Shown in pieces: positions 11,252 through 19,788 of a stretch of DNA of 64,000 bases. Origin of the DNA: Knoellia koreensis (GTDB lineage: Bacteria > Actinomycetota > Actinomycetes > Actinomycetales > Dermatophilaceae). A program made the translations under genes and the position numbers. Each line of letters starts with the position of its first letter. Positions within the stretch are counted from its first letter, which is position 1. The stretch lies in contig NZ_JABEPQ010000001.1 of NCBI RefSeq assembly GCF_013041615.1, positions 310,001-374,000 on the forward strand, in the 5' to 3' direction. The notes beneath the pieces were generated by a model. That model searched no databases, was not told where the DNA came from, and was given only the letters and a program-made list of their open reading frames with translations.

Positions 11252-12025
11252 TCACCGGGCGATGGGGAACCCAGTTCGGGCGCGGAGGCTGGTCGCATAG
11301 CCGAGGCGCTCGTAGAGCGTTCGCGCGTGGTCGTTGTCCGCGAAGACTCCAAGGGTGGACGCACCCGTGCGGTCGATCCCGTCCCGGGTGAGGTATGCCG
11401 TCATCGCGGCTCCCAGCCCCCGACCCCGGAGCGTGGTGTCGACAACGATGCCGCCGATGAGCGGGACGGCGGTGTTGCCCGGCTCGGTCACGCCGCAGGC
11501 AAGGAGCCGACCGTCGCCGTCGCGCAGTGCGGCCCAGCGCATGTCCTCGTGCTGGCCGGGCAGAGCGAACGGGTGCGGGTTGTGCGCCTTGATGAAAGCC
11601 GTGAGCTCGGTCGGATCTCCCTCGAACCACGTGATGTCCGCCTCGGCCGGCAGTTCGGGCGGGGGAGTCGTGGTCCACATGCGGTCCCAGGCGTGGGCGC
11701 CGCGCAGACCGAGGGCCGTTGCCACCGGTTCGTATGCTGTCGTGGGCGCGCTGACGTGGCTGGGCGCCTTGGCCCGCACCCACGCCGTGAAGGTGTCGGT
11801 CGCGGCCAAACCGGCGACTCCGTCGTCGTCTCCGAGGACGACCATCCCGCGGCGGCCGTCGGCCCAGATCTGGAGCCAGGCGACAACCTCCGAGCCGGCG
11901 AGCTGCAGTGCCGGGGGCTCGAAGGTCGTCGCCAGGTCGAACCGCAGGAAGGGGTGGTGGTTGCTCGCCGTGATGAGCTCTCCTGTGGTGGCGAGCTCGT
12001 CGACCTGCGCTTCTCCCTCCGTCAC
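11252..12025 (-). CDS. GNAT-family N-acetyltransferase (paralogue A)
   Basis: A 257-residue protein with a GNAT domain in its C-terminal half. RLLACGVTEPG and GGIVVDTTLRGRGLGAAM hold beta4 and the acetyl-CoA pyrophosphate loop (R-G-R-G-L-G). STLGVFADNDHARTLYERLGY is the alpha4/beta5 signature. The N-terminal half is a poorly conserved GNAT-like region, so a tandem GNAT arrangement is likely. It is clearly related to the gene at 13872-14687 (shared VNPH/HNPH, LxACGV, AVTAYLTR, ADNDxAR and LGY blocks). GTG 12025 overlaps the stop of the hydrolase gene (GTGA), so the two form an operon. Acceptor substrate unknown. Confidence 0.85.
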   Translation of the reverse strand: MTEGEAQVDELATTGELITASNHHPFLRFDLATTFEPPALQLAGSEVVAWLQIWADGRRGMVVLGDDDGVAGLAATDTFTAWVRAKAPSHVSAPTTAYEPVATALGLRGAHAWDRMWTTTPPPELPAEADITWFEGDPTELTAFIKAHNPHPFALPGQHEDMRWAALRDGDGRLLACGVTEPGNTAVPLIGGIVVDTTLRGRGLGAAMTAYLTRDGIDRTGASTLGVFADNDHARTLYERLGYATSLRARTGFPIAR

Positions 12026-12843
12026 CTGAGGAAGTCGAGCAGCACGCGGTTGAACTCTTCGGGGTGGCTCGTGTTGAGCCCGTGCGGACCCTGCTCGACG
12101 ACGTGCAGCGTGCTGTCCTGCACCATCTCGTCGGTGAGCTTGCCGGACACCTCGACCGGGACGATCGCGTCGGAGTCGCCGTGGATCACCAGCGTCGGCA
12201 CCGAGTCCTGGCGCAGGTCGTCGCGGAAGTCCGTCAGCCACGACTGGATGCAGGCGACCGCCGCGTGCAGGTCGGCCTGGGCGGCCATGTCCTTGGCCTG
12301 CTGGCGCTGCTCCTCGGTCACCTTGAGCTCGCCGTCGGCCGAGAAGAAGTTCTTCGTGAACTCCTCGAAAAATGCCTCGCGGTCCTTGCGCAGGTCCTCC
12401 TGCATGCCCTCGGCGGTCTCCTGGTCGAGGCCGCCCTCCGGGTGCTCGTCGCTCTTGAGCAGGAACGGCGGGATGGCCGCCGCGAAGACGACGCTGCGCA
12501 GGCGGTCGGGACCGTAGCTGCCGACGTAGCGGGCCACCTCGCCGCCGCCCATCGAGAAGCCGACCAACGTCGCGTCGCGCAGGTCCAGCTCGCGCATGAG
12601 CAGGTCGAGGTCGCTGGTGAGGGAGTCGTAGTCGAACTGGGCGTCCTCACCGACACCGGCCGACTTGCCGAAGCCGCGCCGGTCGTACGTCACGACGCGG
12701 TAGCCGGCGTCCTTGAGCGCGGACACCTGGTCCGCCCAGGACTGCCCGGACAGGGGCCAGCCGTGGATGAGGACGACCGGGCGACCATCGCCGCCATGGT
12801 CCTCGTAGTAGATCTCGATCTCGCCATTGGGCAGCACAGGCAT
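12022..12843 (-). CDS. Alpha/beta hydrolase, non-heme haloperoxidase/esterase type
   Basis: A 273-residue hydrolase close to the cofactor-free haloperoxidase/aryl esterase group. Features in order: oxyanion loop IHGWPLSGQSW, DRRGFGKSAG, nucleophile elbow VGFSMGGGEVARY (Ser near residue 95), acid IHGDSDAIVPVE, and histidine EQGPHGLNTSHPEEF. Start ATG 12843 is well supported on the minus strand by the Shine-Dalgarno ggaagga about 8 nt upstream. A longer frame reaches further 5' but has no such signal. It is first in a two-gene operon with the GNAT gene. Confidence 0.9.
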   Translation of the reverse strand: MPVLPNGEIEIYYEDHGGDGRPVVLIHGWPLSGQSWADQVSALKDAGYRVVTYDRRGFGKSAGVGEDAQFDYDSLTSDLDLLMRELDLRDATLVGFSMGGGEVARYVGSYGPDRLRSVVFAAAIPPFLLKSDEHPEGGLDQETAEGMQEDLRKDREAFFEEFTKNFFSADGELKVTEEQRQQAKDMAAQADLHAAVACIQSWLTDFRDDLRQDSVPTLVIHGDSDAIVPVEVSGKLTDEMVQDSTLHVVEQGPHGLNTSHPEEFNRVLLDFLR

Positions 12844-12975
12844 CGGGGAAGTCCTTCCAGTCAGGTCCAAGGGGCCGCGGCGAACTACGTACCCAATCTA
12901 GGCACTCGGGCTCCGAGGCTGCACGCCCAGCGGTCGGTTCCGCGGGCAGGGCACCAAGGGGCTTGTCGAAAAGCG

Positions 12976-13007
12976 AACCTGGGTTGTCAATATCGACAAC
13001 CCAGGTT
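12976..13007 (-). terminator. Perfect 13-bp stem-loop after the phosphotransferase gene
   Basis: aacctgggttgtc (12976-12988) and gacaacccaggtt (12995-13007) are perfect complements around a 6-nt loop. It starts 12 nt past the TAA stop of the minus-strand phosphotransferase, and read in that direction is followed by cgcttttcg, a short T-run. This is the best intrinsic-terminator candidate in the window. It also has an AT-rich palindromic centre, so an operator role for the downstream hydrolase operon cannot be excluded. Confidence 0.7.
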
Positions 13008-13018
13008 GGCATCTTCGG

Positions 13019-13861
13019 TTATGCGAAGAGTTGCCGGAGCTGGGCGTGTCCCACCTCTTCGAATTCCTCGTCTCCGACGTGATAGGCCCACACGGCGGTG
13101 GCGACCGCCTCCCCGACCACGGCGCGACACCACGTTTCGGGCTGCCTCGGGTCGTGACCGTACCCGTCGAGGAATGCCGTCTCGAGCAATGGATTGCGCG
13201 CGAAGTCCTGCCGGGCGAGTCGGACGAAGTCCTCGTCTGCGGGGCGCAGGTCGGCTCTGCCGAAGTCGATCGCGCGCACTTCGCCACCTTCGGTCAACCA
13301 GTTCCGCGGCTGCCAGTCGCCATGAGTTGGCACGACCGTGGCAGACACGCCTGCCCAGTTGCTGACCTCCGACCGCACCCGCGACTCGATCCGGCGCTCG
13401 ATGCGGTGCGGCTGATCCAGAAAGCGCAGCACTCTCTGGCGGGCCCGTTCGTTCCATTCCGCATCCTGCCCGGAGTACTGCTCATGGAAGGCGCTCAGGA
13501 GCCGGCCGGCCTGACGGTAGGTGTCGGGGTCGTCCTGCGCCGAGGTCCCTTCGACCAGACGGCCGGACAGATAGCGGGTGACGATGAGCTTGGCCTCGTC
13601 GTCGGCATGCTCGAGAACAGGCGCGCGTCCGGCCAGTCTCCAGGGCTCCAGCCATTCGCGATGCGCGCGCAGCTCCCGGATGAGGTGGCGGTCGCCGGGG
13701 GCGGCCGCCTTCACGATGAACCGTTGACCGTTGCTGACGACCTCCAGGACGTGCGTGTCGACCAGCCCCCAGCTGTGATCGCGCATGACTTCAAGGGCGG
13801 GGAACCACTTGAACAGGAGACTGCGCTGGAGAGGAGTGAGTCGTGCGAGCGGGTCGGACAC
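13019..13861 (-). CDS. Aminoglycoside phosphotransferase-family protein
   Basis: A 280-residue kinase-fold protein. The N-lobe has QRFIVKAAAPGDRHLIRELRA, with the likely ATP-binding lysine near residue 46. The catalytic loop is VVPTHGDWQPRNWL (HGD) and the metal loop is VRAIDFGRADLRPADEDF. It is unrelated in detail to the kinase at 7728. Substrate unknown. GTG 13861 was chosen because a TAGGGT -10 element sits 7 nt upstream on the same strand (leaderless). A 13-bp stem-loop follows the stop. Confidence 0.83.
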   Translation of the reverse strand: MSDPLARLTPLQRSLLFKWFPALEVMRDHSWGLVDTHVLEVVSNGQRFIVKAAAPGDRHLIRELRAHREWLEPWRLAGRAPVLEHADDEAKLIVTRYLSGRLVEGTSAQDDPDTYRQAGRLLSAFHEQYSGQDAEWNERARQRVLRFLDQPHRIERRIESRVRSEVSNWAGVSATVVPTHGDWQPRNWLTEGGEVRAIDFGRADLRPADEDFVRLARQDFARNPLLETAFLDGYGHDPRQPETWCRAVVGEAVATAVWAYHVGDEEFEEVGHAQLRQLFA

Positions 13862-13868
13862 AGAACCG

Positions 13869-13874
13869 ACCCTA
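13869..13874 (-). promoter_or_regulatory. -10 element (TAGGGT, minus strand) for the phosphotransferase, leaderless
   Basis: Read on the minus strand the hexamer TAGGGT ends 7 nt before GTG 13861. Its first three bases are the TAG stop of the upstream GNAT gene (13874-13872). Confidence 0.5.
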
Positions 13875-14687
13875 ATGAGCCGCGCCGCTTCCCGAAGTCC
13901 GTTCCAGCCGCCGGCTCGACCACTCGTGCACGTCGCAGTACCCGAGCCCGAGGTAGACGCGTCGCGCCACGTCGTTGTCGGCATACATCCCGAGGGTGCA
14001 GACGCCGTCCTCGCGGACGCCAAGGCGCGTGAGGTATGCCGTGACGGCCAGTCCCAGCCCCGTCCCCCGGTGGGTGGGGTGGACCGAGATGCCTTCCAGG
14101 AGTGGGTGCCCTGCGATGTCGGGCTGCATCACGCCGCAGGCGACCAGCTGCCCGGCGTCGTCCCGGACGCCCACCCACACCTGACCCGGGTGCTCGAACG
14201 GGCGGGCGTCGGTGTGCGGGTTGACCTCGTCCAGCAGCGCGCGGATCTCGGGCTCGTGCGACTCATCGAGCGCGACGAGCCGTGACTCCCCGGCCACCAC
14301 CGGCGGCTCGGTCGTCGCGGCCATCCAGTCCCACTCCGTAGCCCGGCCCACCCGCCAGCCGACCGCATCCGCGAGCGCCGCGTCGACCGCCGGGGCCGCG
14401 CTGCGCGCCACCGTGACGTTGACCGGCGGCGCCGGCAGCAACCCGCCCGCCACGATCCATGCAACCAACGCGCCCGCGTCGACAGGGACCCCCATGACGA
14501 GCAACCCCGCACCGCGCAGCCTGGTGCGCCGGGGGAGTGCCACGGCACCAACGAGCCGGTATGCCGTGCCGTCGCCGAGGTCGCCCGGCCCCAGCCGGAT
14601 GAAGGCGCTGTCGCCGACGACGTCGAGCGCCTCGTCGAGGCCGGCCAGCGCCTGCACGTCGTCGGGCCCCATCGCGGCGCCGCTCAC
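13872..14687 (-). CDS. GNAT-family N-acetyltransferase (paralogue B)
   Basis: A 271-residue protein with a C-terminal GNAT domain: LVACGVMQPDIAG, LLEGISVHPTHRGTGLGLAV (acetyl-CoA loop), CTLGMYADNDVARRVYLGLGY. The N-terminal part resembles a second, degenerate acyltransferase-like domain. It shares block-by-block similarity with the GNAT protein at 11252-12025, so the two probably arose by duplication with a hydrolase and a kinase gene now between them. GTG 14687 overlaps the MMPL stop (GTGA), so it is co-transcribed behind the transporter. An ATG at 14672 is an alternative. Substrate unknown. Confidence 0.83.
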   Translation of the reverse strand: MSGAAMGPDDVQALAGLDEALDVVGDSAFIRLGPGDLGDGTAYRLVGAVALPRRTRLRGAGLLVMGVPVDAGALVAWIVAGGLLPAPPVNVTVARSAAPAVDAALADAVGWRVGRATEWDWMAATTEPPVVAGESRLVALDESHEPEIRALLDEVNPHTDARPFEHPGQVWVGVRDDAGQLVACGVMQPDIAGHPLLEGISVHPTHRGTGLGLAVTAYLTRLGVREDGVCTLGMYADNDVARRVYLGLGYCDVHEWSSRRLERTSGSGAAH

Positions 14688-16804
14688 TCGGTGATCCCGA
14701 ACCGCGCATGCAAGGCCTTGAGCCGCTTGGGCGCCCACCAGTTCCAGTCGCCGAGCAGCGTCATCGTTGCGGGGACGAGCAGCATCCGCACAAGGGTTGC
14801 GTCGAGCGCCACCGCGACGGCGAGCCCGACGCCGGTCTCCTTGATGATCAACAGCTTTCCGGCCACGAAGCCGGAGAAGACGATCACGACCAGCAGCGCC
14901 GCCGAGGTGATGATCCGCCCCGACCGCTGCAGCCCCATGACCACGGCGTCGTCGTTCGAGTACCCCTGCTCGTGCAGCTCCACGATGCGCGACAGGAGGA
15001 ACACCTCGTAGTCCATCGACAGCCCGAACCCGAACGCCAGCACCAGCAACGGGATCGTCGACTCGACCGCCCCCACCGAGTCGAACCCCAGCAACCCCTC
15101 GAGGTGTCCCTGCTGGAACACCAGCACCAGCACCCCGAGCGACGCACCCAGCGAGACGACGTTGAGCAGCAACGCCTTCACCGGGATCACGACCGACCCG
15201 GTCATGAGGAACAGCAGCACCAGCGTCGCCAGCGCCACGAGCGCAAAGGCGTACGGCGCCCGCTCGACCATCGAGTCGGTGAAGTCGCGCAAGCCGCTGG
15301 CCTGCCCCACCACCCAGGTCGGGAAGTCCGGCCGGTCGGCACGCAGCTCACCCACAAGAGCCCGCGCCGGGTCGCCGAGCGAACCGCCGGGCACGTCGAG
15401 CGACACCACGGAGTACCCGTCCCGCATCGCCTCGACCCCACGAACACTGGCGCCCGCGGGCAGAGCCAGCCCGGCGGCATACTCCTTGGCCTGCGCCACC
15501 GGCGCCTGGGCCACGACGGTGACGTCGGCGCCACCCAGCTGCGGGTAGTCGCGGGCGAGCCCCTCGAAGAACTGCCGCTCTGGCGAGCTCGTCGGCAGCA
15601 GCTCCTCACCCGAGGACGTCAGCCGCACGTCGAGCGCGGGCAGCGCCAGCGCGACGAGCACCGCCAGCGACCCGAGGATGATCGGGATCGGGCGCCGGTG
15701 CACCCACTGCGCCAGCCGCGAGAAGACCCCGTGCTCGGGCGCCACCTCGGTGCCGCGCCGCAGCAGCCGACGCGCGCCGAGCACGCACAGCGCCGGGATC
15801 AGCGTCAGTGCCACGACCATCGCGATCAGCACGACCGACAGCCCGGCGGCGCCGACCGCCTTCATGATCTGCGCCTCGAACACGATGAGCCCACCGAGCG
15901 AGATCGCCACGGTGAGACCGGAGAAGACGATGGTGCGCCCGGCCGAGTCGACGGTGCGCGCCGTCGCCTCGGCGACCATCTCCCGCGGGATGTCGCGCGC
16001 CGGCATGCCCTGCGCCCGAGCCCTCAGCTCCTCGCGGAACCGGCTCACCATCAGCAGCCCGTAGTCGATGCACAGGCCGAGCCCCAGGACGGTGACGACG
16101 TTGACGGCGGTGGTGTCGAGGTCGATGAGGTAGGAGAACCCGAGCAGCGACGCGAGGGCACCCGCGATGGAAGCAATGGCCCCGACGATGGGCATACCCG
16201 CCGCGACGAAGCCGCCGAAGACCACGATCATCACGAGGAAGCTCACCGGCAGCGCAATGCCCTCGCCGGTGCGCAGGTCGACCTCGAGCTGGTCGGTGAT
16301 CGCGGAGATGAGGTCGGAGAGCCCGCCGGCGCTGACGCGGGCGCCGGAGTTGCCGGAGGTGAGCGGCGCGTATGCCGCCCGCACGCGTTCCTCGACCGCC
16401 TCCTGCTGGGCCCGGTCCGGGTCGCCGGCGAGGGTCACGACGGTGGCGAACCCGTCCGGACCCGGGACGGGCGGGGTCACCTCGGCGACACCCGGCACCT
16501 CCTTGACCGCGGCGAGCACCGGTGCCACGGACGGGTCACGCGGGTCCACCCCGTCGACCCGGACCGTGTAGGTCTTCAGCGCCGACTCGCCGTGCTCGAC
16601 GATGAGGTCGCGGCCCTGGAGGTTCTCACCGCTGACACTGGGCTCGCCGGTGGTGAGTCGGTCGAACAACCGGTCGTTGCCGAAGGCCCCCAGCGCCGTC
16701 GCGAACCCCAGCCCGATCAGCACCACCCAGGTGAGGACGACGGTCTTCGGTCGGCGGGCGAGCGTGCGGCCCAGCCGGGACAGGGTGGAGGACGCGTCGG
16801 TCAC
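14684..16804 (-). CDS. MMPL-family (RND superfamily) transporter
   Basis: A 706-residue integral membrane protein with about 12 predicted helices in two repeats. Each repeat is one helix, a large extracytoplasmic loop, then a block of helices. The D-Y pairs proposed for proton relay in MmpL/RND proteins are present in both halves: [18 protein letters not shown] and [20 protein letters not shown]. The N-terminal cytoplasmic [16 protein letters not shown] is typical of the family. Family members export lipids, siderophores or drugs, and the cargo cannot be told. Start GTG 16804 is 19 nt from the divergent rarA start. A GNAT gene overlaps its stop. Confidence 0.92.
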   Translation of the reverse strand: MTDASSTLSRLGRTLARRPKTVVLTWVVLIGLGFATALGAFGNDRLFDRLTTGEPSVSGENLQGRDLIVEHGESALKTYTVRVDGVDPRDPSVAPVLAAVKEVPGVAEVTPPVPGPDGFATVVTLAGDPDRAQQEAVEERVRAAYAPLTSGNSGARVSAGGLSDLISAITDQLEVDLRTGEGIALPVSFLVMIVVFGGFVAAGMPIVGAIASIAGALASLLGFSYLIDLDTTAVNVVTVLGLGLCIDYGLLMVSRFREELRARAQGMPARDIPREMVAEATARTVDSAGRTIVFSGLTVAISLGGLIVFEAQIMKAVGAAGLSVVLIAMVVALTLIPALCVLGARRLLRRGTEVAPEHGVFSRLAQWVHRRPIPIILGSLAVLVALALPALDVRLTSSGEELLPTSSPERQFFEGLARDYPQLGGADVTVVAQAPVAQAKEYAAGLALPAGASVRGVEAMRDGYSVVSLDVPGGSLGDPARALVGELRADRPDFPTWVVGQASGLRDFTDSMVERAPYAFALVALATLVLLFLMTGSVVIPVKALLLNVVSLGASLGVLVLVFQQGHLEGLLGFDSVGAVESTIPLLVLAFGFGLSMDYEVFLLSRIVELHEQGYSNDDAVVMGLQRSGRIITSAALLVVIVFSGFVAGKLLIIKETGVGLAVAVALDATLVRMLLVPATMTLLGDWNWWAPKRLKALHARFGITE

Positions 16805-16810
16805 GCGGGA

Positions 16811-16816
16811 TAGCCT
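16811..16816 (+). promoter_or_regulatory. -10 element (TAGCCT) for leaderless rarA
   Basis: TAGCCT ends 7 nt before GTG 16824 in the 19-nt gap between the divergent MMPL and rarA genes. No Shine-Dalgarno sequence is visible. Confidence 0.5.
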
Positions 16817-16823
16817 GCCAGTC

Positions 16824-18239
16824 GTGGGAAGGGCTGGCGGAGATGACCTGTTCGCGGCAGCGAACGATCAGCGCAGTGGTGCCACTCGCGGCCCCGGCGA
16901 CGGTATGCCGTCGGGAGCCTCTCTGCCCCCGCTCGCCGTGCGCATGCGGCCGCGGTCGCTGGATGAGGTCCGCGGCCAGGGCGACGTGCTCCGCCCGGGC
17001 AGCCCGCTGCGGCGGCTGATCGAGGGCTCCGCCGGGTCAGCGGGGCCGCTGTCGGCGATCATCTGGGGTCCGCCGGGCACCGGCAAGACGACGCTGGCGC
17101 ACCTCGTGGCGACCGCCGCCGACCGCAGGTTCGTCGAGCTGTCGGCCGTGACCGCCGGGGTGAAGGACGTGCGCGCCGTCATGGACCAGGCGCTGCGCGA
17201 CCGGGACATGTACGACCGGCAGACGGTGCTGTTCCTCGACGAGATCCACCGGTTCACCAAGGCCCAGCAGGACGCCCTGCTGCCCGGGGTCGAGAACCGC
17301 CAGATCATCCTCGTCGCCGCCACCACCGAGAACCCCTCGTTCTCGGTCATCGCGCCGCTGCTGTCCCGTTCGATGCTCATCACCCTCGGACCGCTCACGG
17401 ACGAGGAGGTCGCCGACGTCCTCGACTCGGCGGTGACCGACCCACGGGGTCTCGACGCGGCATACGCCCTCAGCGAGGAGGCCAAGGAGCACCTCGTGCG
17501 CATCGCCGGGGGAGACGCGCGGCGCGCGCTCACGTCCCTGGAGGCAGCCGCGGGGGTTGCGCAGGACGAGGTGGCGCCGGGGTCGAGCGACGAGGGGCCG
17601 GTCGCCATCACGCTCGCCCACGCGGAGCAGGCGGTGGCCCACGCGGCGGTGCGCTACGACCGCACGGGCGACCAGCACTACGACGTGGCGTCGGCGTTCA
17701 TCAAGTCGATGCGGGGCTCGGACGTCGACGCGGCGCTGCACTACCTCGCGCGCCAGCTCGAGGCGGGGGAGGACCCGCGGTTCATCGCCCGGCGCATCGT
17801 CATCTCGGCGAGCGAGGACGTCGGCATGGGCGACCCGACGGCGCTGCAGACCGCGGTCGCGGCCATGCACGCGGTGGCCCAGATCGGCATGCCGGAGGCG
17901 CGGATCATCCTGGCCCAGGCGGTCGTCCACAACGCGCTCGCCCCCAAGAGCAACGCGGCCTACGTCGGTATCAACGAGGCCATCGCGGACGTGCGCGCGG
18001 GCAAGGGCGGCCTCGTGCCGCCGCACCTGCGTGGCAGCGGGTATGCCGGCGCGACCCGGCTCGGTCACGGCAAGGGCTACGTCTACGCCCACGACGAGGC
18101 GGACGCCGTCGCACGGCAGGACTACCTGCCCGAGGACCTCCAGGGCAAGACCGACTACTACCGCCCCACCGACCGGGGCTTCGAGGCCCGGCTCAAGGAA
18201 CGCTGGGACTGGCTCAGGACACGTATCCGCGGCACCTAG
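16824..18239 (+). CDS. rarA: Replication-associated recombination protein A (AAA+ ATPase)
   Basis: A 471-residue clamp-loader-like ATPase of the RarA/MgsA/WRNIP1 family that acts at stalled replication forks. Features: start [13 protein letters not shown], then [15 protein letters not shown], Walker [12 protein letters not shown] (about residue 85), Walker [15 protein letters not shown], sensor [11 protein letters not shown], an arginine-finger region LLSRSML, and the C-terminal tetramerisation part ending [17 protein letters not shown]. Start GTG 16824 is preferred because of the leaderless -10 element. In many actinobacteria rpsD follows rarA. Here a toxin-antitoxin pair follows instead. 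Confidence 0.95.
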   Translation: MGRAGGDDLFAAANDQRSGATRGPGDGMPSGASLPPLAVRMRPRSLDEVRGQGDVLRPGSPLRRLIEGSAGSAGPLSAIIWGPPGTGKTTLAHLVATAADRRFVELSAVTAGVKDVRAVMDQALRDRDMYDRQTVLFLDEIHRFTKAQQDALLPGVENRQIILVAATTENPSFSVIAPLLSRSMLITLGPLTDEEVADVLDSAVTDPRGLDAAYALSEEAKEHLVRIAGGDARRALTSLEAAAGVAQDEVAPGSSDEGPVAITLAHAEQAVAHAAVRYDRTGDQHYDVASAFIKSMRGSDVDAALHYLARQLEAGEDPRFIARRIVISASEDVGMGDPTALQTAVAAMHAVAQIGMPEARIILAQAVVHNALAPKSNAAYVGINEAIADVRAGKGGLVPPHLRGSGYAGATRLGHGKGYVYAHDEADAVARQDYLPEDLQGKTDYYRPTDRGFEARLKERWDWLRTRIRGT

Positions 18240-18243
18240 CTCG

Positions 18244-18273
18244 GTGTTGCACCGATTCCCACGGTGCTACACT
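18244..18273 (+). promoter_or_regulatory. VapBC promoter with overlapping inverted-repeat operator
   Basis: Inverted repeat gtgttgcaccg (18244-18254) and cggtgctacac (18262-18272), 10 of 11 positions matching, 7-nt centre. It covers a TTGCAC -35-like site (18247-18252) and the -10 hexamer TACACT (18268-18273), which lies 6 nt before ATG 18280. Transcription would therefore start at the antitoxin's first codon. Operators like this let type II antitoxins repress their own promoter. Confidence 0.65.
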
Positions 18274-18279
18274 TCAGCC

Positions 18280-18549
18280 ATGCCCACCGCGCGTCCACGC
18301 CACATGATCACCGAGACCGACGAGGTCGCGGCTGCTCTCGACGCCGCGGCCGCCCGGTGGCCTGAAGACGCAGACAGTCGTGCCCAGCTGGCGATCCGGC
18401 TGCTCCTGGAGGGCGAGCGAGCGATCGAGGCCGACGAGCAGAAACGCGTCCGCGCCCGTCGCGAGGCGATGGACAGAACGGCCGGCCGGTTCACGGGGAT
18501 GTTCGAGCCCGGCTATCGCGAGCGGCTCCGCAGCGAGTGGCCCGAGTGA
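18280..18549 (+). CDS. Antitoxin of a type II toxin-antitoxin pair (VapB-like)
   Basis: An 89-residue, strongly charged, mostly helical small protein (MPTARPRHMITETDEVAAAL at the start, a basic linker EQKRVRARREAMDR, and an aromatic C-terminal tail FEPGYRERLRSEWPE). It is assigned as antitoxin from its position: its stop overlaps the GTG of a PIN-domain toxin (GTGA) and its promoter carries an inverted-repeat operator. The C-terminal tail would be the toxin-neutralising part. No classical ribbon-helix-helix or AbrB motif is obvious, so the DNA-binding fold is unassigned. Confidence 0.75.
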   Translation: MPTARPRHMITETDEVAAALDAAAARWPEDADSRAQLAIRLLLEGERAIEADEQKRVRARREAMDRTAGRFTGMFEPGYRERLRSEWPE

Positions 18550-18935
18550 CCGTCGTACTGGACGCGAGCGTGGTGATCGCTGTCTGGGAGCGTGATGACG
18601 TGCACCACGAGCCGGCTACGGCGTTGCTCCTCGGTCTGGCTGGCGCGGACTTGGCGATGTCGGCCCTGACAGTGGCCGAGGTGTTGGTGAATCCCGCGGC
18701 TGCAAACGTGGGAGACGCGGCTCTCGCGGATCTCGTCGACATGGGTGTGCGGATCGTCGGGCTGACGGCAGGTGACGTCGTACCGTTGGCGTCCTTGCGC
18801 GCCGAAACGGGCCTGCGGATGCCGGACGCCTGCGTTCTTCACGCAGCTGCGGTGGCCCGCGGGACGGTGGCAACGTTCGATGCGCGGCTGGGCGCGGCGG
18901 CGCACGCACGCGGACTACATGTCATCGGACTGTAG
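18546..18935 (+). CDS. PIN-domain ribonuclease toxin (VapC-like)
   Basis: A 129-residue PIN-domain protein, expected to be a Mg2+-dependent endoribonuclease toxin. The acidic metal-binding residues are in place: Asp in VVLDASVVIAVWE (residue 6), Glu in ALTVAEVLVNP (near residue 44), Asp in RMPDACVLHAA (near 96), and Asp in ATFDARLGAAA (near 113). Start GTG 18546 overlaps the antitoxin stop. The pair sits between rarA and a DUF948 gene, where related genomes usually carry rpsD, so it is a likely mobile arrival. Confidence 0.88.
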   Translation: MTVVLDASVVIAVWERDDVHHEPATALLLGLAGADLAMSALTVAEVLVNPAAANVGDAALADLVDMGVRIVGLTAGDVVPLASLRAETGLRMPDACVLHAAAVARGTVATFDARLGAAAHARGLHVIGL

Positions 18936-18987
18936 GGGCGCTGCAACGACCCGTGGAAGTGGCGCGAGAGAGCCGTACGCATGCAGG

Positions 18988-18993
18988 TAGGGT
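18988..18993 (+). promoter_or_regulatory. -10 element (TAGGGT) for the DUF948 gene, leaderless
   Basis: TAGGGT ends 7 nt before ATG 19001, in the 65-nt gap after the toxin gene. No Shine-Dalgarno sequence precedes the ATG. Confidence 0.55.
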
Positions 18994-19000
18994 GCTCGGC

Positions 19001-19393
19001 ATGGATTCAGTGAGTCTGGGTGACATCGCGGGCATGATCGCCGCGCTGGCCTTCGCGTTCCTCGTCTTCCGGCTGGGCGCGGTGATCGGCAAGGCCGGCA
19101 AGATCCTCGACGAGACGCGGGTCAGCCTGCGCACGACGACCGACAACGTGCAGCCCACGCTCACCAAGCTCACCGACACGGTCAGCCTCACCAACGACCA
19201 GCTCGCCAAGGTCGACGGCATCACCACCAACGTCGGCGCGATGACGACCAACGCCAGCGCGCTCACCTCCCTCTTCGCAGCCACCCTCGGCAGCCCGGTC
19301 GTCAAGGTCGCCGCGTTCACCTACGGCGTCCGCACCGCGCTCGCGGGCGGTGGCGCCCGCTCCGCCGGCGGCCGTCGCCGCCGCAGGGGCTGA
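19001..19393 (+). CDS. DUF948-type membrane-anchored protein
   Basis: A 130-residue protein with one N-terminal membrane helix (about residues 8-30, DIAGMIAALAFAFLVFRLGA), then a coiled-coil-like region with repeated Thr/Leu heptads (LTKLTDTVSLTNDQLAKVDG) and a basic, Gly/Arg-rich C-terminus. This is the DUF948 layout found just upstream of alaS across actinobacteria. No biochemical role is known, and the coiled coil suggests an envelope-associated structural function. A leaderless -10 element supports ATG 19001. Confidence 0.8.
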   Translation: MDSVSLGDIAGMIAALAFAFLVFRLGAVIGKAGKILDETRVSLRTTTDNVQPTLTKLTDTVSLTNDQLAKVDGITTNVGAMTTNASALTSLFAATLGSPVVKVAAFTYGVRTALAGGGARSAGGRRRRRG

Positions 19394-19399
19394 TCGGCC

Positions 19400-19693
19400 A
19401 TGCGACGTCTGTTCTGGACCGCGCTGGGCGCGGCAGTCGGTGTGTATGCCGTGCGCCGCGTCACCAAGGCCGCGGAGGCCTACACCCCGGCCGGCATGGC
19501 GAACGGCCTCTCCTCCCTCGGCGATGGCCTGCGCGAGCTGGCCGACGCCGTCCGCGAGGGCATGGACGAGCGTGAGGCGGAGCTGAAGCTCGCTCTCGGC
19601 ATCGACACCGAGACCGCGCAGGAGGGTGCCCGGCTCGACGCCGAGGCCGCCCGGGCCCTGCTCGACGACCCCACCGGTCGACGAGCTCGCTAG
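19400..19693 (+). CDS. Small conserved actinobacterial protein (DUF6167-like)
   Basis: A 97-residue protein starting MRRLFWTALGAAVGVYAVRR, with a short N-terminal hydrophobic segment, then an amphipathic helical region rich in Glu/Ala (ELADAVREGMDEREAELKLALG). It lies 6 nt after the DUF948 gene and before alaS, the conserved actinobacterial arrangement for this family. Function unknown. It is probably membrane-associated through its N-terminus and co-transcribed with the DUF948 gene. Confidence 0.75.
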   Translation: MRRLFWTALGAAVGVYAVRRVTKAAEAYTPAGMANGLSSLGDGLRELADAVREGMDEREAELKLALGIDTETAQEGARLDAEAARALLDDPTGRRAR

Positions 19694-19751
19694 GGGCGCC
19701 GGCGCCCCCGCGCACTCCCGCGCGAGGACCCGACTCCGCCCCGCCCCGGCA

Positions 19752-19757
19752 TACCCT
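19752..19757 (+). promoter_or_regulatory. Possible -10 element (TACCCT) upstream of alaS
   Basis: TACCCT overlaps a GGCATACC copy of the octamer in the 95-nt gap before alaS. It would give a leader of about 25 nt containing the ribosome binding site ggaaag. Weak evidence, since the match could simply come from the octamer. Confidence 0.3.
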
Positions 19758-19788
19758 GTAGCTCACCTCGACCAGACTGGAAAGACTC

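Noticed and set aside
13019-14687. Phosphotransferase and adjacent genes as antibiotic-resistance determinants
   Set aside because: APH-fold and GNAT proteins are very broad families and no substrate-specific motif is visible, so a resistance label is not supported.
18540-18940. VapC-like gene as an ordinary nuclease of a housekeeping operon
   Set aside because: Gene size, GTGA overlap with a small charged partner and the operator-type repeat fit a toxin-antitoxin pair better.
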